From Gordionus sp. m RMFG-2023 (taxonomy: Eukaryota; Nematomorpha; Gordioida; Chordodea; Parachordodidae), in the NCBI RefSeq assembly GCF_954871325.1, contig NC_088776.1, positions 43,666,569-43,730,568 of the forward strand: a stretch of DNA of 64,000 bases, read 5' to 3'. Below, piece by piece: positions 11,868-24,689 of the stretch. How positions within the stretch are numbered: the first letter of the stretch is position 1; each line of letters starts with the position of its first letter. Below the pieces are notes generated by a model. That model worked only from the letters and a program-made list of their open reading frames with translations. It was not told the origin of the DNA and ran no database searches. The translations under genes and the position numbers were made by a program.

Positions 11868-13689
11868 AACAAGTATATGCACAAAATTTCAGCATTCGGT
11901 TTGCGTAACTTAGTAAGCTATAATGTATTTAAAATTTGGGAAATATCTATTACCCCACACCGCTTGTATTATTTTTTTATTTTTCCACCTTACATTTCGA
12001 TAGTTAATAAAATCCCAAAAATTAAAAGAAATCCAAGAGGTGGGAAACATTTATTCATATTAGATTTTTGCGATAAAAGAAAAAAAAAATAGAATATAAA
12101 CATCAATAAATTATCAAATTATTGCTGAATATTTAAATTTAATGATTAAATTAAAATATAGAGAATAAAATTAATTTTTGAGATATATTTCATAATTCGA
12201 ACTACAAGAAAATTGGCCGAGACTAGACTCAATTTATTTTTATCATGCTTCGTGCGTGTTCAAAGAAAAAAAATTGAGTTCGTAGGTCTTTAACGTTAGA
12301 ACATTTTTTCAAAAGTCAAACAATTTTAAAGCACGAAACGTTAAAACCGATAAATATTGCAAATGATAAAATTTCTGTTTTAGTGTTGCAAAATCGGCCT
12401 TTGATCTGGCTTTAAAACGGATTAACCTAATTGAAAGCCTAAAAATAAAGACCCATCTTTAAGGCTAAAGCCGAAAAAGGCACTCAAACAACCTTGAAGA
12501 TTAAATAGGAAAAGAATCTCCCACCTCACTAAGTAGATATGGTAGATTTTGCGACACTATTTTGACCCTAAAGCAAAACAATAAAATGGGAAAACATTAA
12601 AAACAGGAAGTTAATACCGGGTTATATGTTGTACTACCCTACAATATCAATGATAGTTACCTAATTATAATAATTATTCTTAAATTTCAAACTTAATTAT
12701 AATAAGGTTCTTAATATTATGTATTATATATAAGAAATATGATATTAATATGTATATAATACATATTATATATTATTACTATAATAATTTTAAAAATAAA
12801 TGTATAATATATAATGTTTCTTACAAATTGTAATAAAATAGAATCGGTTTAATTGAGTCGTAATCAAAATTTTTTTTTAAATCTACCTACATAAAGGAAT
12901 ACTCATATAATATAATAAATATCTTCAAAATTTTGCTTTAGATTATATTAAATACTTTTTTTTATATAGAAAAAAGCTAAATAAATCAAAAATTATCTTT
13001 CTTGGAATGAAGAGCAGCAAAAAAAAATGATTTTATATGTTCTATTTATAGTAATACAATATTTATACTTTAAAACTTAAATAAAAATTATTGTTTTAGT
13101 TTACGGTTTATAATAATTCAGTAATATATTAAAGTAGTAAGTAATACAAGTATATATAAATTTCAATTATTGTTGAGTAAATAAAATAATTTTGAAAAAT
13201 TTGAAAAAAAATAAATATAATAATAAGTATATAATGTAATAAATACATAAATAAAGTACGATTAAAGAAGACCGGGGTTAGAGAGACCCTCGAAAGGCAA
13301 ACGTCACTAAAATTAAAAGATATTTAATAAATATCACATTTTGTTTGTCTTTATTAGTCCTATAGACAGGATTTAATTTTTTTAAAAAAAGGTCTATTTT
13401 ATTTTTTCTAGGAAATGGTTGTGCCATACTTGGGGAAGAACACTTGAGGAGGATGGTTTGCATATAAAATTACTATTGATAAAAGAATTAAATATTTACA
13501 ACTAATATTTAAAAAGTTTAAGTTCTGATCATTATTGTAAATTATAAAATAAATGTATAAATGGCTTGTTTCAATTTTATAAAAAAGCCACCAACCCTCA
13601 CTAACCAATTTTATTCTAAAATACTTTTGACATTATTTTTGTTCAAATAAATGTTTATTTTATCCAAAATTCTTTTTAAAAATATATTA
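11868..13689. other. AT-rich spacer with one MITE end fragment
   Basis: No gene is recognised. At about 13267-13310 the wording GAAGACCGGGGTTAGAGAGACCC followed by AAAGGCAAACG matches the left end of the GGGGAGACTGGGG family. The rest of that element is not recognisable. Confidence 0.45.
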
Positions 13690-15896
13690 TATATGTCGAA
13701 CTGGGATATGGCATCCAGGGCTGAGAACCTGATCAACCGAAGTATCACATCTTCAATTGGCACCCTGGGAATATAGACTGCATAAAATCAAGGAATATTC
13801 TACATCGGAACCCTTGTGTAACTATTAAACCTTCTGATTACAACCTATGAATATAACCGATGTAACTTGGAAAAGGAACTTTATTCCTAGCTTATGTGAC
13901 CCAACCTTATTCAGAAAGATAAAAATTACGTTCTCCCCAAATGCCGTGGAAACATAAGGTTCAATAAAATTAATGAATTCATCTCAAAAATTGCTGAGCC
14001 ACTAAACAAGCACGCTACCAGCTAAGAAACAGAATGCAAAATCACAATAAAACTATAACCTATTGCGCGGAGGCCCTGGTCGAAATCGCACACAACTGCG
14101 ACTTAAAAGAAAGTCATATTCTATTTGTATCGACCCTATGTGTCTCAGGTATAATCTACTACCGTAAAAAGTAAATTACTATCCCTAGCTCCTTCAAGAG
14201 TGAGGTAATGAAATCAGAAGAACTAATATAATCTTGGGCAATGATACCAAATTAAAGCGGATGAATGGGTCACCTATAAAGCAATTATTTTCAAAGGCAA
14301 TCCTATCCATATCAAAATACAATCCCCAAGATTAGACACGAAGTAATCATGGCAATCGCTAATGACGCCATACATCCAATAGATATAATAAAAGACGGCA
14401 AATCCGCTCAATTTACTAATTCCATAACAATAAATATTAGTAATCAGGATACGGTATCAGAAAGATATCAAACCATTTTAAATATCAATAATATACCCAT
14501 AAATATCCAAATAGACACGAGGTTGCCGATGTTCATATTGAATAAAGATTTATATAAGAGATATTTTAGCGATCATTTTAAACCCATCAACAATTACTCA
14601 AATCATATACGGGTCAGGATATTCCCATATTAGGAGCGATTACAATAGGAATCTCATATAATCAGTAATATGTGACCTAGTATAGGAAAAGATTTACTAA
14701 AGATATTTCCAAACATGGAACATTTTCTCTATTATCAAAACAACTAAATCAATACCAGATATTCTCCATTCCCAAAGTGATAATATAAATTGTAAAACCA
14801 CCAATTATATAGGAATTTTATCCAACTAAATCACCTTAAACTACACAAGATAAATTTACGATAATGCCCAAAATACAAGATAACGCGACTGTACAAACTA
14901 ATAAAATTTTACGTATAGAAAAGCACACATAATTATCATTAATGGACGGTTATGGTGAACAAAATAAAGATACCATGTTCGCAAACCCTAATGCTTATGT
15001 GTCAAAACATAAACGATATCCTCAATATGGGAATGTACCTATGGACCAAAAGGGGTATATACAACAAAAACAACAATACATAAAGGAGAAACATTTGTCA
15101 TGGCACATTAATATTTTAAAATCTTGATAATGTTTACTTATTTTATTTTTCGAATCAAATGTTTTGTTGTAAATATTTTTTTTTACATTATTATTTTGAG
15201 ATGTCACTTACCTCCACCTATTCCAATTGTATATTTAGGGAGGGAGAAGGAGTAGACTTTTTTTAAGTTAGTAATTTGGTTAAAGTTTTTTTTTGTTATA
15301 TGGCAATTCTAAACTCTACCAACATATATAAGCCTAAAAAAAAATTTGTATATAAACTTAGTCGAGGCGACCACACAACCTATCACCGTTGCCTATTTAG
15401 GGAGGGAGGAGTGTTAAATATTGTTTTATTATTTTTCTATATGAATAGTTTTTTAAAGTCCCTCTTTTGTTTATGTTTAACTACATAACCATTAAAAAAC
15501 ATATAGCTTTTTGTGTTTTTTTTTGAATCATGAGTTTTTTATACTTTTGGAATCCTTAATAAGGTAGTCTTTAATTATAAAGATAGTTAGGTCCCTGAGA
15601 TTGTTCTGAATCTAGGGGTATAATTAGAATTCCAAAAAGTATAGGAGTGGGTTTTATTCGCAATTATAAAAGATAAAACCACACCCTCGCTTTCAAAAAC
15701 GTTCTTTATTTCACTTTATTCCAATTTTATTGTAAGTTATTGCGCCTTTTATTCCTTATAATAGAGACTAAATTTTATGTTTACTATAACATTTATTTTT
15801 ATTCGCAACTTATTTTATTTGTAATTGATTAATTTTTTAATTTAATAAAATTCTATTACAATATTTTCCGTTGTATATGAAATTTTTTGGTTAACA
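13690..15896 (+). mobile_element. LTR-retrotransposon fossil, only the 3' LTR visible
   Basis: The recognisable parts, in order, are a decayed internal region from about 13690, an aspartic-protease-like frame (14349-14633, with a D-T-containing stretch preceded by hydrophobic residues), a purine-rich tract at 15399-15411 (AGGGAGGGAGGAG), and one LTR (15412-15896). No 5' LTR copy could be found upstream, so the left border is approximate. The element is broken in many places and cannot be active. The overall order fits a Ty3/Gypsy-like element on the plus strand. The family below that level cannot be assigned by eye. Confidence 0.6.
15412..15896 (+). repeat. 3' LTR of the fossil at 13690-15896
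   Basis: A 485-bp segment begins TGTTAAATATTG and ends GGTTAACA, giving the TG...CA ends of an LTR and a 6-bp terminal inverted repeat (TGTTAA/TTAACA). A purine tract abuts its left edge, as expected for a plus-strand 3' LTR. A TATA-like stretch (TTATAAAAGATAAAA) lies near 15663. No second copy exists in the window to confirm the borders. Confidence 0.6.
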
Positions 15897-16611
15897 TACA
15901 CACATTCGCATGGACTGTCTGGAGAAATCCACCCAACCAAAATGACTTCAATTAAAAGCTATAATAATTTAGAACGTCTGATTGTAAGAGGCAGAATTCG
16001 ATTCTATTTAAACTTAGGCTAATAGGGGTCCCTTCATCTTTTATTATGCTGATGCTTTTACTATCTCCACTGATCTACTAATTATTCTATCATGAATGCA
16101 CTACATGGAGGTAAGACTTGCATTTCATTAAATTTTTTTATAATAAATCTAGTTAAATAAGAGTCCAAAGGGTTCCCTTGCTACGTTAATAATTTTTCAG
16201 TAATACAAACAAAACCTTGACAAAATAAGAGAGAGTTAGAAGAGTCAGATTATGAGATAGTTTGGTCACCAAATCGTAGACGGGAAAAATCTTATTAGTA
16301 AGGTGATTTTATAATTAACATAGTTTGAAAACTTTATAATCGATGAGGAAATGTTTCTTATGAAGTGTATTGGCCTTGTAAAAGTCTATTTTAATTAGAT
16401 GTGAATTCCTGGAAATATATTTGAGCAGTATCAGCATGAACCGCTGTCTCTCCCACTATTTATATCAACAACGAGCGGTGTAGTTTCAAGAAGAATAGAA
16501 TCAACACCTCCAAGCCGGGTTGATTATAAATAATTTAAATTACATTTATATATTAACAAAATATATAGACGAGTTTATTAAACCCTTTATCGGTTTTTTG
16601 CTTGTACGAGT
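15897..16611. other. Spacer, nothing certain recognised
   Basis: Base composition is a little less extreme than in neighbouring spacer and short open stretches occur, but none matches a family I know. Confidence 0.4.
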
Positions 16612-16940
16612 ATGGCTGGCATTCAGCTGTTACTTTATGTTTCTTTAGCCCTAATGATTTTTAAAATAATTTATCCAGTATTTTAAGATATGGATTTGAT
16701 TTAGGGGAACTTATTTCCATGATCTTACTATTTATAATGTGGTTATATGAGGTTATTAATTTTTTAAACAAATATATTAAGAAGTATTTGTGCCTTTTGT
16801 TAAGAAAATAAATAAGAAACCAGATTCTTTGGAAAAGAAGGTATCAGATACAGATATTGGCATTTTATTAAAACTGTTAAAGAGGATATTTAGTATATGG
16901 TATAAAAAGGATCTTGTATCTGCTACAATTAATTACAGCA
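16612..16940 (+). pseudogene. Decayed coding remnant of unknown origin, ends at a MITE
   Basis: Three short open stretches in different frames follow each other. One is a 24-residue hydrophobic peptide from an ATG at 16612 (MAGIQLLLYVSL...). A second is membrane-like, at about 16676-16830. A third is charged, at about 16785-16940 (containing SDTDIGILLKLLKRIF). Their amino-acid make-up looks like former protein sequence rather than random AT-rich DNA. The third stretch runs straight into the GGGGAGACTGGGG element at 16941. I do not recognise the protein. It could be a host pseudogene or part of a mobile element. No function is claimed. Confidence 0.35.
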
Positions 16941-17081
16941 GGGGAGAAGAGGGTTAGGTAAACCCCTGAGCTTGAACCACTTAATCTAACTTTAAAATTA
17001 AATATACCAGAAGGTTAAAATTTTATCCTAATATGTATTTATTAGTTTACATCTATAGACAAAAAATCTTTTGAAATATTT

Positions 17082-17308
17082 TGTTATATAGAGATAACGG
17101 TGGTGAAAGATATCGGTGGTATTTTTTATTTATAATAAATTTATTCAAAAACTAATAAAAATGATACTAAAAATAAATATAAAATAAGGTATATATATAT
17201 GTATTATAAAAAAAACAATTTAAACGAAATACATAGTAAAAGGCTAACATGTTTAAAATAAAAACAATTTAAGTTAAACAAAATTTAAAAAGTCAATTTC
17301 GATTAACA
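17082..17308 (-). repeat. 3' LTR of the Gypsy element
   Basis: A 227-bp repeat with TG...CA ends (TGTTATATAGAGATAACGG ... GATTAACA), nearly identical to 24690-24917. It is followed at 17309-17321 by a pyrimidine-rich stretch that is the purine tract of the minus-strand element. Confidence 0.9.
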
Positions 17309-17699
17309 TTCCCCTTCTTCTGAAAAGCCTTCCCATAATCCATCATAGTAAGCATCGTCCAAATGATTTATCATTTTGATTGTCAAGTTGTTGCATATGT
17401 CGTCTTAATCGTTGGCTTATTTAAATCGTAAGCTTCATATCTCAGTGGTTATTATTATCAATTTTTTTTAAATTGTTATTATCATTATTATTATCAAATA
17501 GGATGTTGGGATATATGAATAATCATAGAATAATAAAAGGATGATAAATAAACAAGATTGTTAGATAATATTTTTAGCTTTTTAATTTTTTATTTTTTTA
17601 GCGTTTTTATTTTTATTTTGCGTTTTCCAATTTATTTTTTCACGTTTTAGTATTTAATTTTGTTTTAGTATTTAATTTATTTTTACATGTTTTAATATT

Positions 17700-18858
17700 C
17701 TAAGTTATATAATCTTTTAGATAAACAAGTCTTTGTCTACTTCGTATCGGTCTAGGAGTCGGTATTAAAATATTTTTATCATTCGTTTTAATATTTTTGT
17801 CCTCACTTCCGTCCTTCTTAGGAGAGTCATGGTATGCAAATGTGTTATAGCATTCTCTCTTTCTTAATTGGTCCAGGTGTTTCCTTGTAATACCTTTTTC
17901 TGTATAGACTTGGAACATAGTGTCGCTTTCCTTCAAATTAATTGTCCCTTTGTCCCACATGTCATTCCCTTGTACTTTATACCAAACAAAATCTCCTATA
18001 TTAAAGGTTCTATTTCGTGGTAAAGTAACGTTAATTTTATTCTCCTTCTCCTTCAAAGGTCTCAATAAGTCCCATTTAACTCTAATATCACGATTGAACA
18101 TTCTCTTAGACGGTGTAACTCCTGTAGTGTCATTACGCGTATTTCTGTAATTAAATAAAAATTTGTCAGGTGCGATGTCTAAGTCAATTTTGATATTTCT
18201 TTTCATATGTGTTTTGAACGTTCTTACCATGCGTTCTACCTGGTCATTGGATTGCTGATGATAAGATGTGAACCCATGTTTGATACCATAATCACTGCAA
18301 AATTTTTCAAAATCACTACTTGTGAAGTTAGTGCCATTATCGGTGACTATAGTTTCGGGTATTCCATATAACGAAATAGTTTTAAAAATTTCTTTTAAAG
18401 TAACATCGGTCATAATATTTTTAAACAATGATTGGAAACTTACTGTAAGAATCGACTATTGTCAACCAATATCTTGTGAAGAACTGACCCACATAGTCTA
18501 TGTGTATCCTTTCAAATGGTTTGGTTGCCGAAACCCATGGTTTTTGTATCTTTTTAGGATTATCATGATATATGTTACAATCGTCGCAACTTTTCACTTC
18601 CACATCTATATCATTATTTATACCAGACCACCACATGTGATCTTTGGCTAAGGATTTGATTCTTCCTGCTTCCAAGTGACCATCATGTAATGATTGTAGT
18701 ACATTTTTTCTCATAGAAGATGGAATTATGTTGTTGCTTTTGTAAAGACAATCCTTAATTATACTTAATTCTAATTCAATGTTTTTATAGATATCATTTT
18801 TTATAGGCCTGTTGTTCTTAATATCATTTATGACTTGTTTTAATTCAATATCTTTCAA
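17700..18858 (-). pseudogene. Gypsy integrase region (fossil)
   Basis: Two overlapping minus-strand frames (18421-18858 and 17700-18428). The first shows an HHCC-type zinc-binding region (LHDGHLEAGR, then KSCDDCN) and the start of the catalytic core (RIHIDYVGQF). The second carries TDNGTNF and the QSNDQVERMV stretch with the catalytic glutamate, then a basic C-terminal tail. This is the classic retroviral-type integrase layout and defines the strand and 3' part of the element. The region is broken and not expected to be functional. Confidence 0.85.
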
Positions 18859-19224
18859 AGTTTCATCACGAATTTGATTGAAATTGATAGGTAAATCCCC
18901 ATAGTCATTTATTATAGTGATATTTTCACAACTTCATCATGACATTCTTGTGGCAATCTCGAGAGGCAGTCAGGACAACATTGTATTTACCTGCTTTGTA
19001 CTTTATGTTGAAATCGTAACCCTCCAAAGTGATATTCCACTTTTATAACCTTAAGGACATGGTACTATTGTCCTTGAGTCCCTTGGTAAAAATGTGGACT
19101 AGTGGTTTATGGTCCGTGATGATAGTAAATTTAGTCCCAACCAAATATTCTTGAAATCTTTTAATTGCGAACATTATGACAAGAGCCTCACGCTCAATAT
19201 TGGTGTCATTTATTTCGGATTTTG

Positions 19225-19347
19225 CTACGGTTTTAGACGCAAAAGCAATGGGTTTTCTTTGCCATCTTTCTCTGTGTGAAATAGTACAGCCCCTAATCCA
19301 GATTTGGATGCATCAGTCGCAATCCCAATAGGTAATTCCGGAAATAC
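19225..19347 (-). pseudogene. Gypsy RNase H fragment (fossil)
   Basis: The minus-strand frame includes ATDASKSGLGAVLFH, the N-terminal strand of the RNase H domain used by Ty3/Gypsy polyproteins (the aspartate of TDAS is the first catalytic residue). It is cut off on its upstream side by the LTR element inserted at 19353. The reverse-transcriptase part resumes beyond 22041. Confidence 0.8.
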
Positions 19348-19352
19348 GTCAG

Positions 19353-19771
19353 TGTTGTAAATGTTAGATTTAATTTGCATAAAGATTTCTTTTGGATTTT
19401 GTTGTACTTTATATGTAATTTGCATAAAGAATTTTTGTGGATTTATTGTTATAACGCGTGATAAAAAGATTATATTTGAATAGTTATGATTAGTTATAAG
19501 AAGATTGAAAAGAGTATAAAAAGGCAAATTTTTACGATACAAATAATCTTTGTTTTTTTTAAATTATTAATTTTTTTAATTATATTTTATTTTATTTTAT
19601 TTTATTTTATTTTTTTATGATTTTTACTATTATAATTTTGAATAAAGAATTAAAGTTGATTTTATGATTTCGTGATTCCTAATTATTATTAATTTCCTTT
19701 TTATATATATATTTGTTTTCTATTTTTATATTTAGGTTTTGATGCACAATGACAAACTTGTCGTTGTGACA
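19353..19771 (+). repeat. 5' LTR of the LARD-like element
   Basis: A 419-bp LTR with TG...CA ends. An AATAAAG stretch lies near 19642 and a TATAAAAAGG stretch near 19515, candidate polyadenylation and TATA signals respectively. Confidence 0.85.
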
Positions 19772-21763
19772 ATGGTGTTGGAGAGCGGAGGAGACCGGCC
19801 CTTTACAACCTTCAGTCTGTGACCGGTGGGACAACAAGGAGATGTGTCAAACTGTATTCTAATACAAAAAAAAAATTCCAGAAGAACGTAAGGAAAATAT
19901 GTAAATAAAGATGAAAAGGAAAAATTATGTTGTTAAGATTATGTTTATGTAGGAATATAAAATCTAAAATTAAAGACAAAGGTAAAATTCATAGTAGGAG
20001 ATAATTGTGTTTAGTTATTTAAAGGTGATAATTGGGAATTTTATATTTAGAAGTTACTGGTAAACTAAAAACCAATGGAATTTTGAAACTAATAAAGACT
20101 ATGATATTTTAGATTTTAGAATTATTATCAAGTGATCACTAGAAATAACTTTGACAAAGAAATAGAAACATAAATTGCGAAAGTTAATATTTAACTAATA
20201 GGTTGCTGAGATATAATAATTAAAAAATTCGGTGAATAAGATTAGAATATAACTTTATTGTTAGGAAATAGTTGATTAAATTCTTATTGAAGATTTACGT
20301 TTAACTTTTATTTTAAGGGCTGCGAGAGATAAAACAGCCTCAAGGATTAATGTGAATTAGTATATTAGGTTGTAGATTAACCAAAAAATCTTCATAGAGA
20401 GAATCGGCTTTTCGTCATTAGAAAATTTATGCCGCAATCGAGCTCAATTTGAGATCGGATTTTTATTTTGAATCATGAATAAGATTTAAGAAGAATCATA
20501 CAATATTATTCTAATAATACAAAAGGAAAAACATGCTTTAGAAATATACATATCAGTTTTCAACAACGGTTGTGCGAAAAATTATAATGATTAGATTTCA
20601 TAAGTTCTTCAAAGACGTGGGGTGAAAACCATAGTGATTAGAGTTAAGAGGTTGTTCATAAACGTAAGTATGAAAACTTTTATGATTAGATGTCATTGAT
20701 TTCTCAACAACGTATGTATGAAAAGAGATTTATAGATTTCAGCAGTTTTTTTTTAAAGACTTGAGTGTCAAAGAGTACATGAGGAAATAAATACACAATG
20801 ATAATTTTTTTAAGATATGTTTTGATATATATTTTAGAATAGGATTTTTAGATATAAATTTAGTATAGACATGGCTGAAAAGAAGATGAGGATCAATAGC
20901 TAAAGGATGAGTACAAGTAAATTTTTCATTGAAAATATGGGTCTAGGCTGCATTAAGGGGAGAGGGGTGATAGAATTTGATATATTTATATAATTTATTA
21001 TATTTTGCTACGTATTATAAATTTAAGATTTAGTATAATTTACGCCATTTATTAAAGGCAGAATTAGTTTAGAGGAGATAAATGTAGACATTAGGATAAG
21101 GTTGGTATAATTTTATATTTTATTAGTACATTTGTATTAGGTAGTTTATATTTGAGAATAAATATAAGAAAGGGATAAAATATTGCAGAAGTTATTTAAA
21201 TAGATTATTTTAGGTAGAAGTAGATTAGATTTGATTACCCGATATCTCAGCAAGGACAAACTGTCGTAGAAGACCCGGAAGTCTGAAAGATAGATACGAT
21301 TACAAGAATTAGAGGCAACAACCAATCAATTACAAGAGAAAGGGGAAAACAAGCGAATTGATAGAAAGTAGGGTCAAGACGTTATGCTGCAATCGTTAAT
21401 CGCTGACCAATAATAGCCAATTATTCCGAGACTTTAGTCTTGATAAGAAACAAGCTACGATAAATTGTAAAAAAGATTAAGACAGACTAGCAAAAAACAA
21501 GAGAGGAAAGGAAACTGGATGTCATCGATAATCGTTATCAATCGTGGATAGTGGAAAACAGGCGTGTATCAAGTTCGTCAGTGGCTTACAGCGATAAAAA
21601 GCTGATCGTTTCACAGGGTGACAAGCGACAGATAGAATTCAAAAATTTCAAGCGCCAAAGCCTTCGTTAGAACTTAGAAGACAGCAAAAATTAAGAAGAA
21701 TAAGTCGAGATCGAAAGAAAATTGATTATTCGCAGAATGTTGGGTCTAATTTAAGTAGGGAGG

Positions 21764-22036
21764 TGTTGTAAATGTTAGATATAATTTGCATAAAGATTTC
21801 TTTTGGATTTTGTTGTACTTTATATGTTTTTTTTTAAATTATTAATTTTTTTAATTATATTTTATTTTATTTTATTTTTTTATGATTTTTACTATTATAA
21901 TTTTGAATAAAGAATTAAAGTTCATTTTATGATTTCGTGATTCCTAATTATTATTAATTTCCTTTTTATATATATATTTGTTTTCTATTTTTATATTTAG
22001 GTTTTGATGCACAATGACAAACTTGTCGTTGTGACA
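21764..22036 (+). repeat. 3' LTR of the LARD-like element
   Basis: A 273-bp LTR, shorter than its partner but with the same ends and near-identical wording in the shared parts. It is preceded by the purine tract and followed by the GTCAG duplication. Confidence 0.85.
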
Positions 22037-22041
22037 GTCAG

Positions 22042-22745
22042 TGCTGGCGGGAGACTAATCAATTTCTTTAAATCAGTAAAACTTCTGGAATGTTCTAAGT
22101 TCCATCCCCATCTTTCTTTGTTGACCATTTTGTACAACGGATCAGCAATATTAGCGAAGTTATTCAAAAATTTTCTATAATAACCAACCATTCCCAGAAA
22201 TGTTGACAATTCAGCAGCTGATTTTGGTTCTGGCATATTAATTATTGCTTCAATTTTATCATGGTTAGCATGAATCCCCTTGTCATCTATATCGTGACCT
22301 AGGGACCTAACTTTATTTTTTAAAAATAAACTTTTGGCGAAGTTAGGTACTAACTCGTACGATAATATTCTCTCAAAGACCTTTTTGATGTTGTTTAAAT
22401 GTGCTTCATCGTTAATTCCAGTTATTAATAAGTCATCAATATAAAATATGTCATCTTTCATATCACCGAAAATCCGATCCATGATTTGTTGGAATATAGC
22501 AGATGAAGTTTACAACCCAAAAGGAAGTCTGGTAAATTGGTAGTATCCCTTATGTGTAGATATAGTCAAAAATTTTCTTCTATTTTTATCGATCGGAACT
22601 TGATAATTTTTTCGTGTATCCATCTATTCAGTTCTTCGCCCACAAGATCAATCTTTGAATACGGTATACGTCTTGGTGGTATTATTTGCGTCACATCTTG
22701 TAATTTGAGATTTACTTTGTTAATTGGTTTGCTAGTCAATTTGGA
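22042..22745 (-). pseudogene. Gypsy reverse transcriptase region (fossil)
   Basis: The minus-strand frame to 22482 contains FYIDDLLITG, the catalytic YxDD box of reverse transcriptase, then NKVRSLGHDIDDKG and AAELSTFLGMVGYYRKF, the thumb and connection motifs typical of Ty3/Gypsy. The stretch at 22483-22745 carries the preceding fingers/palm part in other frames. The region is interrupted on its downstream side by the inserted LTR element and is not functional. Confidence 0.85.
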
Positions 22746-23102
22746 TTAACAATCTTTAATAAGTTTATTGATTTCGTCTTCATAATTGGTGTCGACATTT
22801 CTTATGAATTTATTTAAAATATTTTTAAAGGCATTGATCCAGATTCTTCCTAATAACGCGTTCTTTCTCGACTCTAGAACTACTGCTAGTAAATATTTAG
22901 TGATTCCTTCATAACTTACTTTAACTTGAGTTGTCCCGATGATCTTAATCAAGTTTCCGTCATAGGGTGTAAGCCGCAAACTGGATTTCTTTATTTCTCT
23001 TATACCAATTTTTTTAGCCATATCATGAGGTATGATGGTATACTTTGATCCAGTGTCAACCTGCATAGTAGTAGTAACATTATTTAATTTCAAAGTAGTC
23101 AT
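22746..23102 (-). pseudogene. Gypsy aspartic protease region (fossil)
   Basis: The frame contains TMQVDTGSKYTIIPHDMAKK, the retropepsin-type DTGS active-site motif, and later LLAVVLESRKNALLGRIWI, the hydrophobic-hydrophobic-G flap partner. Its position between the Asn-rich Gag-like part and the reverse transcriptase fits a Gypsy polyprotein. Confidence 0.8.
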
Positions 23103-23446
23103 AAAAGCACTGTCATCACCTTTGTCTGTATTTTCAGCCAGGTTGTTGACATTTAAATCATTCTCATTATTGTCTTTGGCAGTGCCAACTTTATTTCCCC
23201 AACTTCTTCAATGTTCATATTACAATTATTGCTATCGTAGAAGTTTTGATTATCATACTGGATTTGTTTTCTTTGATTAAAATCCTTCCACCGATAACGA
23301 TCTTCATATTCGATTTGTTTTCTTTGGTTATCCTTATTATGCCATCTGTTGTTTCCTTCATAATTATTTAAATTGTTGTTATAAGATCGGTAATTATTAT
23401 GATTTTGATCGTCACATTGAATCTGCCTCCTCTGATTATGATTAAA

Positions 23447-24355
23447 CTAGGCGTTGTTCCTACCATAGTTGTTGTTATAAGATTGATGATGATTATTATA
23501 AATTTCTGTTGCTATTGTTATACCCATAATTGTAATTTTGATAGTTACTATCATTATGCTGATTATTTCTATAGTTGTTATTATTATAATTGTTATAGTT
23601 TCTAACGTTACTAAAATTCCTATTCCTGTTGTCGTTAACATTACTAAATTTGTTATCACCATAATTTCTATTCCTACTGTCAAAATTTTGCCTCGAATAA
23701 TAATTAGGTCTATTATAGTTACTATTAATCTCATTCCTATTAGAAGTACTTTGGATATCTAAATTCTTATCATTATTTCTATTATTGTCATTATTTTTAT
23801 TAAACTTTTTATCCCTACTAAAAACATAATTAACATTGTCACTTTCTGATTTAATGTTAATACTATCTAATTTTCTTCCTATTTCAATCATTACGTCTAA
23901 TGTGTAGTTAATATTTTTATTTAGTTAATTTTTTATATTGTCATTTAAACTAGATGTTCTCAATTTTTCTTTTAGGCGATCATCATTAATAAAATTACAT
24001 TGTCTACTTAATTTAGACAGTCTAAAAAACCAAACCAAAAAAGATTCATTAACACCTTGTAAAGCAAGGTTAAACTTCCCAGTCAATATCCAAACATCTT
24101 GATGGGTAATAAAAATTTTAATTTTTAAATATTAATTTTATAATCTTTGATATCTTCCTTAGTACATAATGACTTAATTTTATCGTATAGGTCATCAGAT
24201 AAATTTCTCATCAATGTTTCAATTTTTACTGAGTCGGATAAAATTGTTTGAGAGAAATAATCGTCAAGTCTCTCCAAATATATGTCCGTCAAGCATCTCT
24301 CCAACTTTGGGAACTTAACTTCACTGTTGGAGGATATGCTAATTTTATCATCCAT
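23447..24355 (-). pseudogene. Gypsy Gag-like region (fossil)
   Basis: Frames at 24125-24355 (starting MDDKISISSNSEVKFPKLER, the upstream-most part of the coding region) and 23496-23891 (strongly Asn/Tyr/Arg-rich, with many NRN and NNY repeats). Placement just inside the 5' LTR and the low-complexity basic tail fit a Gag protein. There is no sequence motif strong enough to name the subfamily. Confidence 0.6.
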
Positions 24356-24689
24356 AATGCAAATTTTTATTTTAAAACTTCATTTAAATTAGCATAAAGA
24401 TATATATTGTCGCTATAAAGTCATGTAACTTTTTCTTTTTTTTATCCAAATAGCAAATTTTTATTTTAAAACTTTATTTACATTAGCATAAAGATATATA
24501 TTGTCGTTGTAAAGTCATATAAATTTTTTTTTGACCTTGTATGTGTCCTTTATATCGAATAATTTTTATAATTTATTACATAATTCCAAAAAAAGATTTT
24601 ATTTTTTATATTTAACGGCATATGCACGATATATATGAGATTTTTTTATATATCATTGTGCGTGAGTTATCATACAAAGCGGGGCAACA

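Larger units (their letters stand above)
19353..22036 (+). mobile_element. Non-coding LTR retrotransposon (LARD-like) inside the Gypsy element
   Basis: LTRs lie at 19353-19771 and 21764-22036, both starting TGTTGTAAATGTTAGAT and ending CGTTGTGACA. They differ in length but are almost identical where they align. A 5-bp duplication GTCAG flanks the element (19348-19352 and 22037-22041). A possible primer-binding site starts at 19773 (TGGTGTTGGAGAG), and a purine tract AGTAGGGAGG ends at 21763, so the element is on the plus strand. The ~2.0 kb internal region has no reading frame of note. It holds several diverged repeats of about 55-60 bp around CAACAACG...ATGAAAAC at about 20560-20740. It must depend on another element's proteins. 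The low LTR divergence makes it one of the youngest insertions here. Confidence 0.85.

Noticed and set aside
23399-23762. Hydrophobic Ile/Val-rich frames opposite and beside the Asn-rich Gag-like region
   Set aside because: They are alternate-frame readings of Asn/Tyr codon repeats (AAT, TAT), not real membrane proteins.
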